Both the position numbers and the translations under genes were made by a program. A DNA stretch of 64,000 nt, from the NCBI GenBank assembly GCA_038142005.1, contig JAYQJE010000001.1:186001-250000 (forward strand), written 5' to 3'. The notes under the pieces were generated by a model. That model saw only the letters and a program-made list of their open reading frames with translations. It did no database searches and was not told where the DNA came from. This stretch comes from SHAN690 sp023262195 (lineage in GTDB: Bacteria > Bacteroidota > Bacteroidia > Flavobacteriales_G > Salibacteraceae). Shown here one piece after another: positions 8,451-18,989 of the stretch (its first letter is position 1; every line of letters starts with the position of its first letter).

Positions 8451-9053
8451 ATGCATTTACCCGCTCGAATAAAGCATAGCAGACTTGAGGCAGGTTGTGA
8501 CGAAGTTGGTCGGGGCTGTTTGGCTGGCCCAGTGGTGGCAGCAGCCGTGATACTTCCGCCTCGTTTGAAGCACGAACATCTGGTAGATTCCAAAAAATTG
8601 AGCGCTCACAGGCGAGTACAAATGAGTGAGTTAATTAAAGAAAAAGCAATTGCTTGGGCCATTGCAGAGCTTGGGCCAAGGGAAATTGATGAGATCAATA
8701 TTCTCAATGCCTCGTTTAAAGCCATGGAAAACGCAATAAAGAAACTTGGTATTGCACCAGAGCATTTGCTTATTGACGGGAATCGGTTTCGAACCTCATT
8801 AAGTATTCCATTTGATTGCATCGTAAAAGGGGATGCCAAAGTAGCCAGCATCGCAGCGGCCTCGATCTTAGCAAAAACCTTTCGCGATGAGCGTATGAGC
8901 CAACTACACAATGATTTCCCCATGTATGGATGGAACACGAATATGGGATATCCGACAAAGGCACACCGTGAAGGAATAAGACAATTTGGAATTACGCCAC
9001 ACCATAGACAATCATTTCGTTTAATTCCAGAACAACTTAGTCTTTCGCTGTAA
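8451..9053 (+). CDS. rnhB: ribonuclease HII
   Basis: Cleaves RNA in RNA-DNA hybrids, including single ribonucleotides in DNA. The catalytic acidic block CDEVGRGCLAGPVVAAAV lies near residues 16-33; the DEVGRG variant of DEAGRG is seen in this phylum. Further motifs are LLIDGNRF and DAKVASIAAASILAKTFRDERM. Length (200 residues) is normal. It stands alone on the plus strand, divergent from the redoxin gene. Confidence 0.95.
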   Translation: MHLPARIKHSRLEAGCDEVGRGCLAGPVVAAAVILPPRLKHEHLVDSKKLSAHRRVQMSELIKEKAIAWAIAELGPREIDEINILNASFKAMENAIKKLGIAPEHLLIDGNRFRTSLSIPFDCIVKGDAKVASIAAASILAKTFRDERMSQLHNDFPMYGWNTNMGYPTKAHREGIRQFGITPHHRQSFRLIPEQLSLSL

Positions 9054-9121
9054 CCAAACAGTGTGAATAAGCTTTTCAAACACGATTTGAAATCGGTGAA
9101 ATCGATAATAGATTTGATCCT

Positions 9122-11393
9122 GTGAGATATTTAGCCGCAACATTCCTTTTAGCCCTAATTATTGGGGCAGCTGGTTTTTTTTATTGGAATAACTACCAAT
9201 CTAAAAAAAGAAAATCCACTCACCTATTGCCCTGAAGATGTTGAGCTCATCTTCGTTTCTCAAAGCACGGCTCAACTCGAAATCTTCTTGGAAGACAGCA
9301 ATTCATTTTTCAGCTCTTCTCCAGCCATTTCCAGTTTTGCACATAGAATAACCAGTTTCGTTAAACCACTGCATGAAAACAAAGACTCAGTTTTCATTGC
9401 GTGTTCCATAGTTAATGATTCACCAAAAATCACCGTAATATTCAGTCCTGACGCGTCAACAAAGCAACTCGGTGTACAAACTGCAACTGGCAATTGGAAT
9501 CTATTGACGAATTATGAAGTCACCATTAGTCCAACGGTAGAGAAATTAAACCCTGATTTATCCCATGCACTAAAGTCACTAAATGCGCCATCGGGCATTA
9601 TCTTAAAACCAAGTATTCTAACCAAATTTCTTGATCAACTTATCGATGATGTATTTACGGAGGCCATTATAAAGGAGTTGGAATCTGTTACTTGGCTTGG
9701 GTTTGGCTTGGAATCGAATTATCCATTTGTCACCAGTGCAATAGCTCGAGCTTCCAATGGAGAAAATGACTGCCAAGGAGCTACTTCAACCCTATTTAAG
9801 CTACCTATCAAGACGAATGCAAGCCTAAGCACCTGCAAAAATGATACAGTCACGGCCATGATTCATGTTCCATATAACAGAGCTCCTGAAAATTGGACCG
9901 ATAATGTTTTCCTCATTCGCACTTCTTTCAATCAGGATACGAATGCTTATCCTGTCAACAAGCCCGTAAGCATTGAAATGAGTGCCTTACCCATGCCAAT
10001 CAACAATTGGAATCAGAATACAATCGTAGCGCTTAACCTTGGTAGCGAAATTGTTTTCGCTCCCAACTCTGCGCAACTTGGCCGCTTCTATCAAGACTAT
10101 AAATGATACAATTTCCTAACAAAATCGGTCGCTTTCCAAAAGCTAAAAACCTCAGTAAGTGATGCATCCTTGTGCCTTTATTTAAGCGGTCTCAACAATT
10201 ACGATCAGCCTAGTCCTGCACATTTTGAAGACACCGCATACATTAACGCTTTCATTTTCCAAGCCAATACTGAAATATCAAAAGCAGAGCATTTTACATT
10301 CTCAGCGCTATACAATGAATCAACCCAAAGCACCATTCTAGAAAACTGGCGCACACAGCTCGACACGAGAATTAGCGGTGGGCCATGGAAATTTATCAAT
10401 CATTACACCAATGAAGTTGAGCTCTTAGTACAAGATGAAAATGACCAATTGTACCTATTAAACATGGAGGGTAAAACACTCTGGAAAAAACGAATCAATG
10501 GCCAAGTCAACGAGGAAATCGTGATGATTGATGCTTTTAAATCAAACAAAAATCAAATTTTATTTACCACCGAGAACAGTGTACAGCTCATTGATCGCAA
10601 TGGAAATAATGTAGATGGCTTTCCAATTAAATTGAACAACAAAACGTCTATTCCGCCCACGGCTGTTAGCTATAGTGATCAGGATGAACTTAGGATATTA
10701 ATTTGTGATGGTGCTCAAATACGCAATTTCAAAGCGGATGGTAGTGCAGTGGATGGATGGAAAAACCCATCAATTAATGGCAGCGCAGTCTCCAAGGTTC
10801 ACCATATGTACACAAAAGGTAAAGACTACCTAATGGTGCTCAATAACAGCAATCAGCTGCTCATATTTGATCGAGCGGGTAATTCAAAGTCTTCACCCAT
10901 AGAGTTTCCACAGCACGCACAATTCACTGAAATTGTGAAGGCTAGTTCTCTTATTGAAAGCAACATTGTAGGTTATGACACCGCGGGTCATTTAATCGAG
11001 AAGCGATTTGATGGCGAGCTCAACGAGCGCAATATCCTACCAACAGGAAGCATTCAATTCATCACCACAAACAATGGCGTAATGCGCTATGTAATCTTTA
11101 CCGATGGACGATTATTTGGTCTTGATCAAAAGGGCGATATGGTCACAGATATTCTGCTGCCCTCAAAGAAAATAGGCTCCATGAAATGGCTTGACCAAGA
11201 GCAGACCATACTAGGATTGTATGACAATAAGGAGCGCAAAATGACTCTGGTAAATGTCAACGAGTCAGTCATAATCAATAATGCACTGAAGACTGATGAG
11301 CAATGTTTGTTTGTAGACCTAGATCAAGATGGTAGTAAGGAATTGATCATCCATTCAGGTGATGGATCTGTAGCATCACTACCCGACCTTTAG
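9122..11393 (+). CDS. membrane-anchored protein with C-terminal beta-propeller-like repeats; one frameshift and one in-frame stop
   Basis: Read as one gene of about 756 residues. The likely start is GTG at 9122, giving an N-terminal membrane helix (YLAATFLLALIIGAAGFFYW). Removing one A from the A7 run at 9203-9209 joins this to KENPLTYCPEDVELIFVSQS. An in-frame TGA at 10104-10106 (DYK-stop-YNFL) interrupts the middle, and the same frame continues with TKSVAFQKLKTSVSDASLCL. The C-terminal half has repeated strands such as LYLLNMEGKTLWKK, VQLIDRNGNNVDGFP and the calcium-binding-like DLDQDGSKELII, suggesting a PQQ/FG-GAP-like propeller. The N-terminal half resembles DUF3352-type proteins only loosely. 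Function unknown. It overlaps the convergent glucosaminidase gene by 4 bases. Confidence 0.7.
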
Positions 11394-12367
11394 CGACCTG
11401 TGAGCTGCTCATTGAGCTTACTAAGGTCACGCAGCTTTAGCTTATCACCTACTTCTGGTGCATAATCATAGGTGAGATCATTCATTTTAATAATGAGCTT
11501 CATCTTTACACCGTATTTCTGTGAGATACTTCGAAGGCTCTCACCAACCTCCACCGTATGATAATCTACTGTGGCGTAATTTCTCTTCGGTTGGAGGTAA
11601 ATGATATCACCAGCCATAATAGATTGCCCCTTGTCAAGGTCGTTGTATTTTAGGATTTGCCACAAACCCATTTGCTGCGACTTGGCTATTGATGCTGGCG
11701 TTTCACCAGATTTAGCCACCACATACTTGATATTATTTCCACTTACGTTCACCGATCTGACGCTCAATTGCTGTGGAACTTCAGTTTTAAACTCCACTTC
11801 TTTTACTTCGCTAATCATCTCCGTATCTGGTAGTTTCACTACCTGATCATATTTATAAAGCTCATTCTCTTCAATGATTCGAATCAGCAACGGAGCGTAT
11901 TTTGGGTTGGTGGCGTATCCTGCTTTCTTCAATCCTTTTGCCCAGCCCTTATAGTCGGTCGTTTTTAGATCAAATAGGAAATCATATCGATCACGCGTCC
12001 TCAAAAACTCGCTATGATCGCGATAAGAATCATATACATCGTAGTATTTTCTAAAGCACTCGTTCCTTTCATCATCATCTTGAATAAAAGTTGGCCCATT
12101 CCAACCCTTGTGGCACTTAATTCCAAAATGGTTTTTGGCATATTTGGCCAATGGACTATTGCCATAGTCTGATTCAAGCATACCTTGCGCAAGCGTAATA
12201 CTGGCGGGAACTCCGCTAGCGTGCATTTCTCTCACTGCCTGATCCGCATAAAGAGAAATATAATCTTGCTTTGAGATGCGTGGCTCAGACGGTTGTGATT
12301 GTCCAAAACCAGTAAATACAATTAACTGTATTAATGTCGCAAGTATGGTGAATAGTCTCATTTTCAT
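11390..12367 (-). CDS. secreted N-acetylglucosaminidase (GH73/FlgJ-like) with LysM domains
   Basis: Predicted peptidoglycan hydrolase. I choose the ATG at 12367 over one at 12409 because it places a clean signal peptide (MKMRLFTILATLIQLIVFTG) first. The GH73 domain follows, with the catalytic Glu in TLAQGMLESDYGNSPLA and the block KNHFGIKCHKGW. Two LysM-like repeats occupy the C-terminal third (IKYVVAKSGETPASIAKSQQ and YHTVEVGESLRSISQKYG). About 325 residues. This glucosaminidase-LysM layout is common in Bacteroidota. It lies leftward of divergent rsgA, with about 100 bases between the two starts. Confidence 0.9.
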   Translation of the reverse strand: MKMRLFTILATLIQLIVFTGFGQSQPSEPRISKQDYISLYADQAVREMHASGVPASITLAQGMLESDYGNSPLAKYAKNHFGIKCHKGWNGPTFIQDDDERNECFRKYYDVYDSYRDHSEFLRTRDRYDFLFDLKTTDYKGWAKGLKKAGYATNPKYAPLLIRIIEENELYKYDQVVKLPDTEMISEVKEVEFKTEVPQQLSVRSVNVSGNNIKYVVAKSGETPASIAKSQQMGLWQILKYNDLDKGQSIMAGDIIYLQPKRNYATVDYHTVEVGESLRSISQKYGVKMKLIIKMNDLTYDYAPEVGDKLKLRDLSKLNEQLTGR

Positions 12368-12468
12368 GGTGATACCTAAGTCAACTAACGAATCTAGGGA
12401 CTTATTCACAATTTTATTAACAGGCGGTAGTGGTTTATTAGCTTTTACATGTTGATAACCTTACAAGT

Positions 12469-13379
12469 ATGAATGGACGAATAATTAAGAGCACTGGGAG
12501 CTGGTATAAGGTCCGACTCGAAAGCGGGGCCTTGGTTGATGCGCGAGTTCGTGGAAAGCTGCGCATTGACGGAATTAAAAGCACGAATCCAGTAGCGGTT
12601 GGAGACATTGTAACCCTATCGGACTCGAATGAATCGGACTATATAATTCAAGATGTTCAGGAGCGAAAAAATTACATCATAAGAAAGGCGACCAAGCTTT
12701 CGAAGCAGACACACATTATCGCGGCAAATCTCGATTTGGCCATCGTAATGGTGACCATCGTTCAGCCGAATTTGAAACTTGGTTTTCTCGACCGTATGTT
12801 GGTCACCGCAGAGGCGTATAATATTCCCGCGCTTATTGTGATAAACAAGTCTGAATTGCTCACCGAAAATGAGTTGGCTTATGCTCAAGATTTATGTAAG
12901 GCTTACAAGGATATCGGATATGATTCGAAAATAATTTCAGTCATAGAAGGATCTGGAGTAGAAGAAATTAAAGAAGAAATCAAAGGTAAAACAGTACTAA
13001 TCACTGGCCATAGCGGAGTGGGTAAATCATCTTTAGTCAACGCTATTGAACCGAGTCTAAATGCGCGAATAACCGTGGTGAGTAAATACTCCGAAAAAGG
13101 TCAGCACACCACCACATTCGCAGAGCTTTATGAGATAAACAACAACACCGCAATTATTGATACCCCAGGCCTTAAAAGCTTTGGTCTCACCAGCATTGAA
13201 CCACAAGAATTGAAAGACTTCTTTCCAGAAATGCTCAGATTGAGTAAGGATTGTAAATTCAATAATTGTCTGCATCTTAACGAGCCAAATTGCCATGTTA
13301 GGGATGCATATGAAAAAGTGAGCTTCCATGGTTTAGGTATGAGCATTACCAAATGCTTTTAAAGGAAATCTCTGAATAA
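12469..13379 (+). CDS. rsgA: ribosome small-subunit maturation GTPase RsgA, frameshifted near the end
   Basis: Circularly permuted GTPase for late 30S assembly. It has an N-terminal OB-fold, then the permuted G motifs: NKSEL (G4), GHSGVGKSSLVNAI (P-loop), TTTF and DTPGLKSFGL (G3). The C-terminal zinc knuckle is visible as CKFNNCLHLNEPNCHV. The first frame ends at 13362 with a wrong tail; adding one G at 13318 gives GELPWFRYEHYQMLLKEISE and TAA at 13377-13379, typical for RsgA, for about 303 residues. dtd starts 8 bases later and is probably cotranscribed. Confidence 0.95.
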
Positions 13380-13387
13380 TCAATCAA

Positions 13388-13840
13388 ATGAAGCTGGTAA
13401 TACAAAGGGTTAGCAAGGCGAGTGCATCAATCGGTGGAGAAGTACACAGCTCTATCGGTTCTGGTCTGCTCATACTGATAGGTATTGCCGAACATGATAC
13501 TAGTGAAAACAGCACTTGGCTGGCTAACAAAGCCAGCAACCTGAGAATTTTTCCTGATGGCCAAGGGAATATGAATCAATCCATTCAGGATATTGGAGGC
13601 GAGGCATTAATTGTTAGTCAGTTTACACTGCATGCGTTGACCAAAAAAGGAAATAGGCCAAGTTTCATTCGCGCAGCAAAACCTGAGGTGGCCATTCCAC
13701 TCTACAATCACTTTATCGAGCACATGGCTGGTATTCTAAATGATAAAGTAAAAACGGGCGTTTTTGGAGCAGACATGCAAATTGAATTGGTCAATGATGG
13801 CCCAGTGACCTTAATCATCGATACTGACAACAAAGCATAG
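13388..13840 (+). CDS. dtd: D-aminoacyl-tRNA deacylase
   Basis: Removes D-amino acids (and misplaced glycine) from tRNA, a translation quality-control step. The 150-residue length is normal. The family motifs SQFTL (ALIVSQFTLHALTKKGNRPS) and the GPVT motif (NDGPVTLIIDT) are intact. It lies 8 bases after rsgA, a common pairing in Bacteroidota, and 6 bases before the MBOAT gene. Confidence 0.95.
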   Translation: MKLVIQRVSKASASIGGEVHSSIGSGLLILIGIAEHDTSENSTWLANKASNLRIFPDGQGNMNQSIQDIGGEALIVSQFTLHALTKKGNRPSFIRAAKPEVAIPLYNHFIEHMAGILNDKVKTGVFGADMQIELVNDGPVTLIIDTDNKA

Positions 13841-13846
13841 GATTTA

Positions 13847-15251
13847 ATGATTTTCAATTCGTTAAGTTTTCTGGTATTCTTCCCAACGGTTGTCCTCTTG
13901 TATTACCTGATTCCACATAGGTTTCGATGGGTTTTACTCCTCCTTGCTAGTTATGTCTTTTACGGCTATTGGAAGATTGAGTATCTATCCCTAATTGTAA
14001 TCAGCACCCTAGTTGACTTTAGTGTTGGCAGGTACCTAAATCGAGAAACTAATTCAGGAAAGAGAAAAGCTGCATTAGCCTTGAGCCTGTTGGTGAATTT
14101 GGGCATGCTCTTCACCTTTAAATACGCCAACTGGTTTATAAATGACTTGTTACCATCTGCTGCCTTAAATGGTCTGGCTTCAGTGTTTCCTTCCATTTCT
14201 TCTGGTTTAAACCTTGTGCTTCCTGTGGGGATTAGTTTTTACACCTTCCAGACGATGAGCTATACGATAGATGTGTATTACAATAAAGTCAAGGCCGAAT
14301 CGAATCTTGCCAAATTTGCTCTATTCGTAAGTTTCTTTCCTCAACTTGTTGCGGGTCCAATCGAGCGTTTTCAACGACTTCACCATCAGCTGTTTGAATT
14401 TCATCATTTCAGCTATGAGAATCTGAAATACGGCCTCCGGCTGATGCTCTGGGGATTATTTATAAAAATGTGCGTGGCCGATAATCTATCTCCGTTGGTA
14501 GATCAAATATTTGAACGTTACACTGAAGCTTCTAGCATTCAACTGCTTATAGGGATGCTTGGATTTTCTATCCAGATCTATTCAGATTTTCAGGGTTACT
14601 CGCTCATTGCAATTGGTACGGCTCGAGTTTTGGGAATTAGGCTTATTTATAACTTCAACGCCCCATACTTTGCGCAGAGTATTCGAGACTTCTGGAGCCG
14701 ATGGCACATATCACTTTCCACTTGGTTTAGAGATTACCTATACATTCCGTTAGGCGGCAGCAAGGTTTCAACCCTTAAGGTGAGTCTAAACGTATTGGTC
14801 GTTTTCATTGTGAGTGGTTTATGGCATGGAGCTAATCTTACCTTTTTTTGGCTTGGGGGCCATTCACGGTTTAGGGTATCTAGCTCAGAAATATTTTAGG
14901 TTCCACTCGCCATCAACGCTTATAAAAATTGCCAATCGCCTAGTAACCTTGACTTTAGTGTGTTTTGCATGGGTGTTTTTCAGAAGTGTTTCCGTAACGG
15001 ATGGTTTTGACTTTATTCAAAACATCGTCACGTCAAATACAAATCATATAACCTTAGGATGGAATCCTCTGATTATCTCATTTGCTGGTTTATTTCTACT
15101 CTCTGATTTTGTATTTAAACATGGCGACATCCATAATTGGCTCGAGCATCAAACCTTAGTAAAACGTTGGGTTGTCTATACCTTTTTAATCTATTCCATT
15201 TTCGGGTTTTCTGGCACGGTCAATCATCCTTTTATCTATTTCCAATTTTGA
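13847..15251 (+). CDS. MBOAT family O-acyltransferase (AlgI-like), frameshifted
   Basis: Polytopic membrane enzyme, about 467 residues after repair, that moves acyl (usually acetyl) groups onto an extracytoplasmic polysaccharide. The N-terminus (FNSLSFLVFFPTVVLLYYLI) and the blocks LPVGISFYTFQTMSYTIDVY, LVAGPIERF and FWSRWHISLSTWFRDYLYIP are AlgI signatures. The proposed active His is in GLWHGANLTFF. A G5 run at 14855-14859 throws the first frame off; with G4 it reads WLGAIHGLGYLAQKYF and continues to TGA at 15249-15251. The next gene starts within this stop, so the two probably form an O-acetylation module. The acceptor is unknown. Confidence 0.9.
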
Positions 15252-16231
15252 AGCGCATCGGAATAAACATATTGAGCATTATCGCTATTGTCTTTGCATT
15301 GAACTACATATATAGTGAGACAGCATTAATACCGTTTGTAGATGAGGAAGCTGGCGAGTATTTACAAGCACGTAAAGTGGCCAAGGCTGATGTGCTTTAC
15401 GTGTCTGAATCAAGCAATTTTTCTCCGGTCAACTCAAATGACACCAATACACGAAAGCTTAGTCAATTCGTCTCTGATTATTTTCCCAATTTGGTTTTTG
15501 AGGCAATAAATAAGCCCGCGGCACATGCCGGTCATTACAAGAAAATCTTAGAAACTATACCGGAAAACAACCACATTAACACCGTCATTATCGCAGTGAA
15601 TATGCGTTCATTCAGCGCGAGTTGGATCAATTCGCATTTAGAAACGCCATTGAATAAATCTGCTGTGTTCTATAATAACCGCCCGCCTTTGATTAATAGA
15701 TTTCTGATGGGGTTAAACGCGTATGATGATAGGACAAGCGTAGAGCGCGAACGTGAAATGTTTAGGGCTTGGGCAGAGCCATCATTACCTTATCCAGAAC
15801 CAAGAAACTCCGTTAAAAACTGGACTGCTCTTGAAAAATGGGGCGACTGGAGAAACCCAAAGCGGCAACTGGCCGATCACTACATTAAGCAATATGCGTA
15901 TGTCCTCTCCGAAACTAACCCACGCATTAAAGACCTAGATGAAATTGTGTCTTTAGCTCAACGTAGAAATTGGAACCTGGTTTTTAGCATCTTGGCTGAA
16001 AATATTGAAGAAGCCGAGGCGCTGGCAGGTGAAGAGTTAGTGAATCTGATGAAAACCAACCGAGACTGGATTATTAAGCGCTACGGAGCAGATGTACTCA
16101 TGATTGATAATATGGAGCTCTTGGGCTCAGATGAATTCACTGAAAAAGACTTCCCATCTGAGCATTATTATGAATCAGGCCGAAGGAAGATCGCAGAAAA
16201 CATAGCTAATCATTTAAAAGGTAGGATATGA
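15248..16231 (+). CDS. membrane-anchored partner of the MBOAT acyltransferase
   Basis: About 327 residues from a TTG at 15248 (LKRIGINILSIIAIVFALNY), which overlaps the MBOAT stop. An upstream in-frame ATG at 15137 would overlap the MBOAT gene by over 100 bases and is unlikely. One N-terminal membrane helix is followed by a soluble, probably periplasmic domain. Early in that domain DVLYVSESSNFSPVNSND resembles the first block of SGNH-type acetyltransferase/esterase partners, and the C-terminal FPSEHYYESGRRKIAENIA has a plausible late His block (D/SxxH). I infer an AlgX- or DltD-like role; the catalytic residues need a structural match. The MazG-like gene overlaps its end (ATGA). Confidence 0.65.
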   Translation: MKRIGINILSIIAIVFALNYIYSETALIPFVDEEAGEYLQARKVAKADVLYVSESSNFSPVNSNDTNTRKLSQFVSDYFPNLVFEAINKPAAHAGHYKKILETIPENNHINTVIIAVNMRSFSASWINSHLETPLNKSAVFYNNRPPLINRFLMGLNAYDDRTSVEREREMFRAWAEPSLPYPEPRNSVKNWTALEKWGDWRNPKRQLADHYIKQYAYVLSETNPRIKDLDEIVSLAQRRNWNLVFSILAENIEEAEALAGEELVNLMKTNRDWIIKRYGADVLMIDNMELLGSDEFTEKDFPSEHYYESGRRKIAENIANHLKGRI

Positions 16232-16554
16232 CAATTGCTGAAGCACAAAATACTGTTGATCATTGGATCAATACCGTGGGTGTTCGATACTTTGATGAAC
16301 TCACTAATATGGCCATGCTAACGGAAGAGGTGGGCGAAGTGGCGAGAATTATCGCGCGCAGGTATGGTGAGCAAAGTGAAAAGGAAAGTGATAAAAACAA
16401 AGACTTAGGAGACGAGCTTGCCGATGTGCTCTTTGTTCTTATTTGTTTGGCGAATCAAACAGGCGTAAACCTCACAGAGGCCTTGGAGAAAAATTTGGAT
16501 AAAAAATCTATCCGAGACTCTACACGCCATCAAGAAAACAAAAAGCTGAAATAA
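16228..16554 (+). CDS. MazG-like nucleotide pyrophosphohydrolase
   Basis: 108-residue all-alpha NTP pyrophosphatase. The acidic metal-binding motif pairs are visible: MLTEEVGEVARIIARR and GDELADVLFVLICLA (ExxE followed by ExxD). The size suits the single-domain MazG-like/iMazG group that hydrolyses unwanted nucleotides. The start overlaps the previous stop by 4 bases (ATGA), so it is probably cotranslated. A terminator hairpin follows immediately. Confidence 0.88.
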   Translation: MTIAEAQNTVDHWINTVGVRYFDELTNMAMLTEEVGEVARIIARRYGEQSEKESDKNKDLGDELADVLFVLICLANQTGVNLTEALEKNLDKKSIRDSTRHQENKKLK

Positions 16555-16583
16555 AAAACCCCCGCATTCAAATGCGAGGGTTT
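16553..16583. terminator. bidirectional intrinsic terminator between the mazG-like gene and hppA
   Basis: Stem CCCCGCATT / AATGCGAGGG flanked by an A-run and a T-run, placed between the two convergent stops. It can serve both strands. Confidence 0.8.
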
Positions 16584-16604
16584 CAATAATCTGTACAATG
16601 TAGG

Positions 16605-18893
16605 CTACTCCTCGATCAACGCTTCAGAGTATAGAGCTGATTCGTTTTCTTCTACACTACCAGTTTCATCTTGCATCACCTCCACCTTAGTTTCTACTGG
16701 AGCATCGTTGTCCAGCATCACTTTGTCAAGTGCAATAGATGGCGCTATGACCAATGCTACCACAGACATAAGCTTTAGTAAAATGTTAAGCGAAGGACCT
16801 GAAGTATCTTTAAATGGATCACCAACCGTATCTCCTACTACTGTAGCCTTATGTGGCTCAGATCCCTTGTAATACATCTCGCCATTAATTTCTACACCTT
16901 CTTCAAACATCTTCTTGGCGTTATCCCATGCACCACCTGCATTTGATTGAAAGATCGCCATAAGCACACCAGCAGAAGTGACGCCAGCGAGTAATCCGCC
17001 AAGCATTTCAGGCCCACCGATGAAACCAACCAAAACTGGTACAACTACGGCTAACAATCCTGGTACAACCATTTCCTTAATTGATGCTTTAGTAGATATT
17101 TCAACACACTTATCATACTCGGCAACACCATCAGCAGCTTCGAAAGTCTTTCGGTCTTCCTCGCTCCAATCTTTTTGCTCTTTGCCCTCGTTTCTATTCA
17201 TTACATCGAGTGCAGCTTTCAGAGCTGGAAGTTCTTTGAATTGTCTTCTTACTTCTTCGATCATGGCCATGGCAGCTCTACCAACAGCATTCATACTCAA
17301 AGCTGAAAAAACAAACGGCAACATGGCCCCAACCAAAAGACCAGCCATCACTGATGGCTCAGCGATGTTGATCATAGCTACGTTGGCTTGTTGCATAAAT
17401 GCCGCAAATAAGGCTAGAGCCGTAAGTGCAGCAGACCCAATAGCAAAACCTTTTCCAATGGCAGCGGTGGTGTTACCTACTGCATCTAACTTATCTGTTC
17501 TTTGACGAACCTCCTTTGGAAGCTCAGCCATTTCTGCAATACCACCAGCGTTGTCTGAAATTGGTCCGTAAGCGTCAACTGCCAACTGGATACCCGTATT
17601 CGCAAGCATTCCAACCGCAGCAATAGCGATGCCATAGAGACCAGCAAATTCAAAAGCAACAAGAATAGCCGCAGCAATTAAGATTACTGGCACTGCCGTA
17701 CTCATCATACCAACACCAAGGCCAGCAATAATGTTAGTTGCTGATCCAGTAAGTGATTGTCTTACGATAGATTTAACTGGAGGTGTTCCTGTACCAGTGT
17801 AATATTCTGTGATTTTTCCAATTCCCAAGCCAGCAACCAATCCCGCAAGCGTAGCAAAGAAGACCCCATTTGAAGAGTATTCAGTTCCGTTGAAAGACCA
17901 AGTTTCTGGAAGGAAGTATCCGATGATGAAATATGATAACACCACCATAAGGCCAGCAGAGCCGAACTCACCAATGTTTAATGCAGTGTGTGGATCACCT
18001 CCATCTTTTACTCTTACGAAGAATGTTCCAATCATTGAAACAATAATTCCCACAGAAGCTAAACCTAGTGGAAGCAATACCGCACCTAAACCATCCATTG
18101 GCATTACATCAAGGGTAACAAATGCAGCTCCCAATACCATAGTGCCAATAATTGAACCTACGTATGACTCAAAAAGGTCAGCGCCCATACCTGCCACGTC
18201 TCCTACGTTGTCTCCAACATTATCCGCAATCGTTGCTGGGTTCAAGGGGTGATCTTCAGGAATTCCTGCTTCTACTTTTCCAACAAGGTCAGCACCTACG
18301 TCAGCAGCCTTTGTGTAAATACCACCACCAACACGCGCAAAGAGCGCAATTGAAGAGGCGCCCAAAGAGAAACCAGCAAGCACATTTAATACGGTTGCTG
18401 TATTGTCAACCTCACCAATACCGAACATTTTAGAATACACAATGAAAAGAACTCCCAGACCAAGTACACCTAGTCCAACCACTCCCATTCCCATCACAGA
18501 ACCGCCACCGAAGGCAACTTCTAGGGCTTTGCCAAGAGAAGTTCGAGCCGCGTTGGTTGTTCTAACGTTTGCCTTAGTAGCAACCTTCATACCTAAGTAA
18601 CCAGCCAGTGCTGAGCAAATTGCACCGATCACGAAAGACAAGGCTACCAAAGGACTTGAGTTTACTTCGCTGGCACCCTTAAATGCCAATAAAGCGGCCA
18701 CCGCTACAACAAATATGGCAAGCACCTTGTACTCTGCCTTAAGAAAAGCCATTGCGCCAACCGCAATGTTATTCGCAATTCTGGCCATTTTATCTGACCC
18801 TACTTCTTGTTTAGAAACCCAAGCACTTTTCCATGCTACATAAAGCAATGCTAAAATTCCCATGGCGGGCATTGCGTATATCAAACTATCCAT
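16605..18893 (-). CDS. hppA: membrane-bound ion-pumping pyrophosphatase
   Basis: 762-residue integral membrane pump that couples pyrophosphate hydrolysis to H+ or Na+ export. About 15-16 helices are expected. The substrate block DVGADLVGKVEAGIPEDHP and DNVGDNVGDVAGMGADLFES are intact, as is the late acidic block GDTVGDPFKDTSGPSLNIL. GNTTAAIGKGFAIGSAAL carries Ala where K+-independent enzymes have Lys, so a K+-dependent type is likely; ion choice (Na+, H+ or both) is not decidable by eye. The C-terminus has an acidic tail of about 35 residues beyond the last helix. Single gene between terminator and promoter. Confidence 0.96.
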   Translation of the reverse strand: MDSLIYAMPAMGILALLYVAWKSAWVSKQEVGSDKMARIANNIAVGAMAFLKAEYKVLAIFVVAVAALLAFKGASEVNSSPLVALSFVIGAICSALAGYLGMKVATKANVRTTNAARTSLGKALEVAFGGGSVMGMGVVGLGVLGLGVLFIVYSKMFGIGEVDNTATVLNVLAGFSLGASSIALFARVGGGIYTKAADVGADLVGKVEAGIPEDHPLNPATIADNVGDNVGDVAGMGADLFESYVGSIIGTMVLGAAFVTLDVMPMDGLGAVLLPLGLASVGIIVSMIGTFFVRVKDGGDPHTALNIGEFGSAGLMVVLSYFIIGYFLPETWSFNGTEYSSNGVFFATLAGLVAGLGIGKITEYYTGTGTPPVKSIVRQSLTGSATNIIAGLGVGMMSTAVPVILIAAAILVAFEFAGLYGIAIAAVGMLANTGIQLAVDAYGPISDNAGGIAEMAELPKEVRQRTDKLDAVGNTTAAIGKGFAIGSAALTALALFAAFMQQANVAMINIAEPSVMAGLLVGAMLPFVFSALSMNAVGRAAMAMIEEVRRQFKELPALKAALDVMNRNEGKEQKDWSEEDRKTFEAADGVAEYDKCVEISTKASIKEMVVPGLLAVVVPVLVGFIGGPEMLGGLLAGVTSAGVLMAIFQSNAGGAWDNAKKMFEEGVEINGEMYYKGSEPHKATVVGDTVGDPFKDTSGPSLNILLKLMSVVALVIAPSIALDKVMLDNDAPVETKVEVMQDETGSVEENESALYSEALIEE

Positions 18894-18950
18894 TTTATCT
18901 TCTGATTTTTAATGCGTTACATGGGGACCACCCCCAATTTTTAAAGCGCG

Positions 18951-18958
18951 CAAAGATA
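18951..18958 (-). promoter_or_regulatory. candidate promoter -7 element for hppA
   Basis: Minus strand reads TATCTTTG (TAnnTTTG), about 58 bases before the hppA start; a weak -33 ATTG lies 17 bases upstream at 18976-18979. Confidence 0.5.
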
Positions 18959-18989
18959 GCCGTGTATTTTAACCGACAATACCTACTGG

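Noticed and set aside
10104..10106. Recoding of TGA, TAA or TAG as sense codons
   Set aside because: All three stops end many normal genes in the window, and the in-frame cases use all three codons, so a changed genetic code is not supported.
15137..15247. Longer start for the MBOAT partner at 15137
   Set aside because: It would overlap the MBOAT coding region by more than 100 bases, and the first residues are a frame-shadow of it.
16978..18600. Long plus-strand reading frames inside hppA
   Set aside because: They are antisense shadows of a well-conserved membrane protein and show no family-like sequence.
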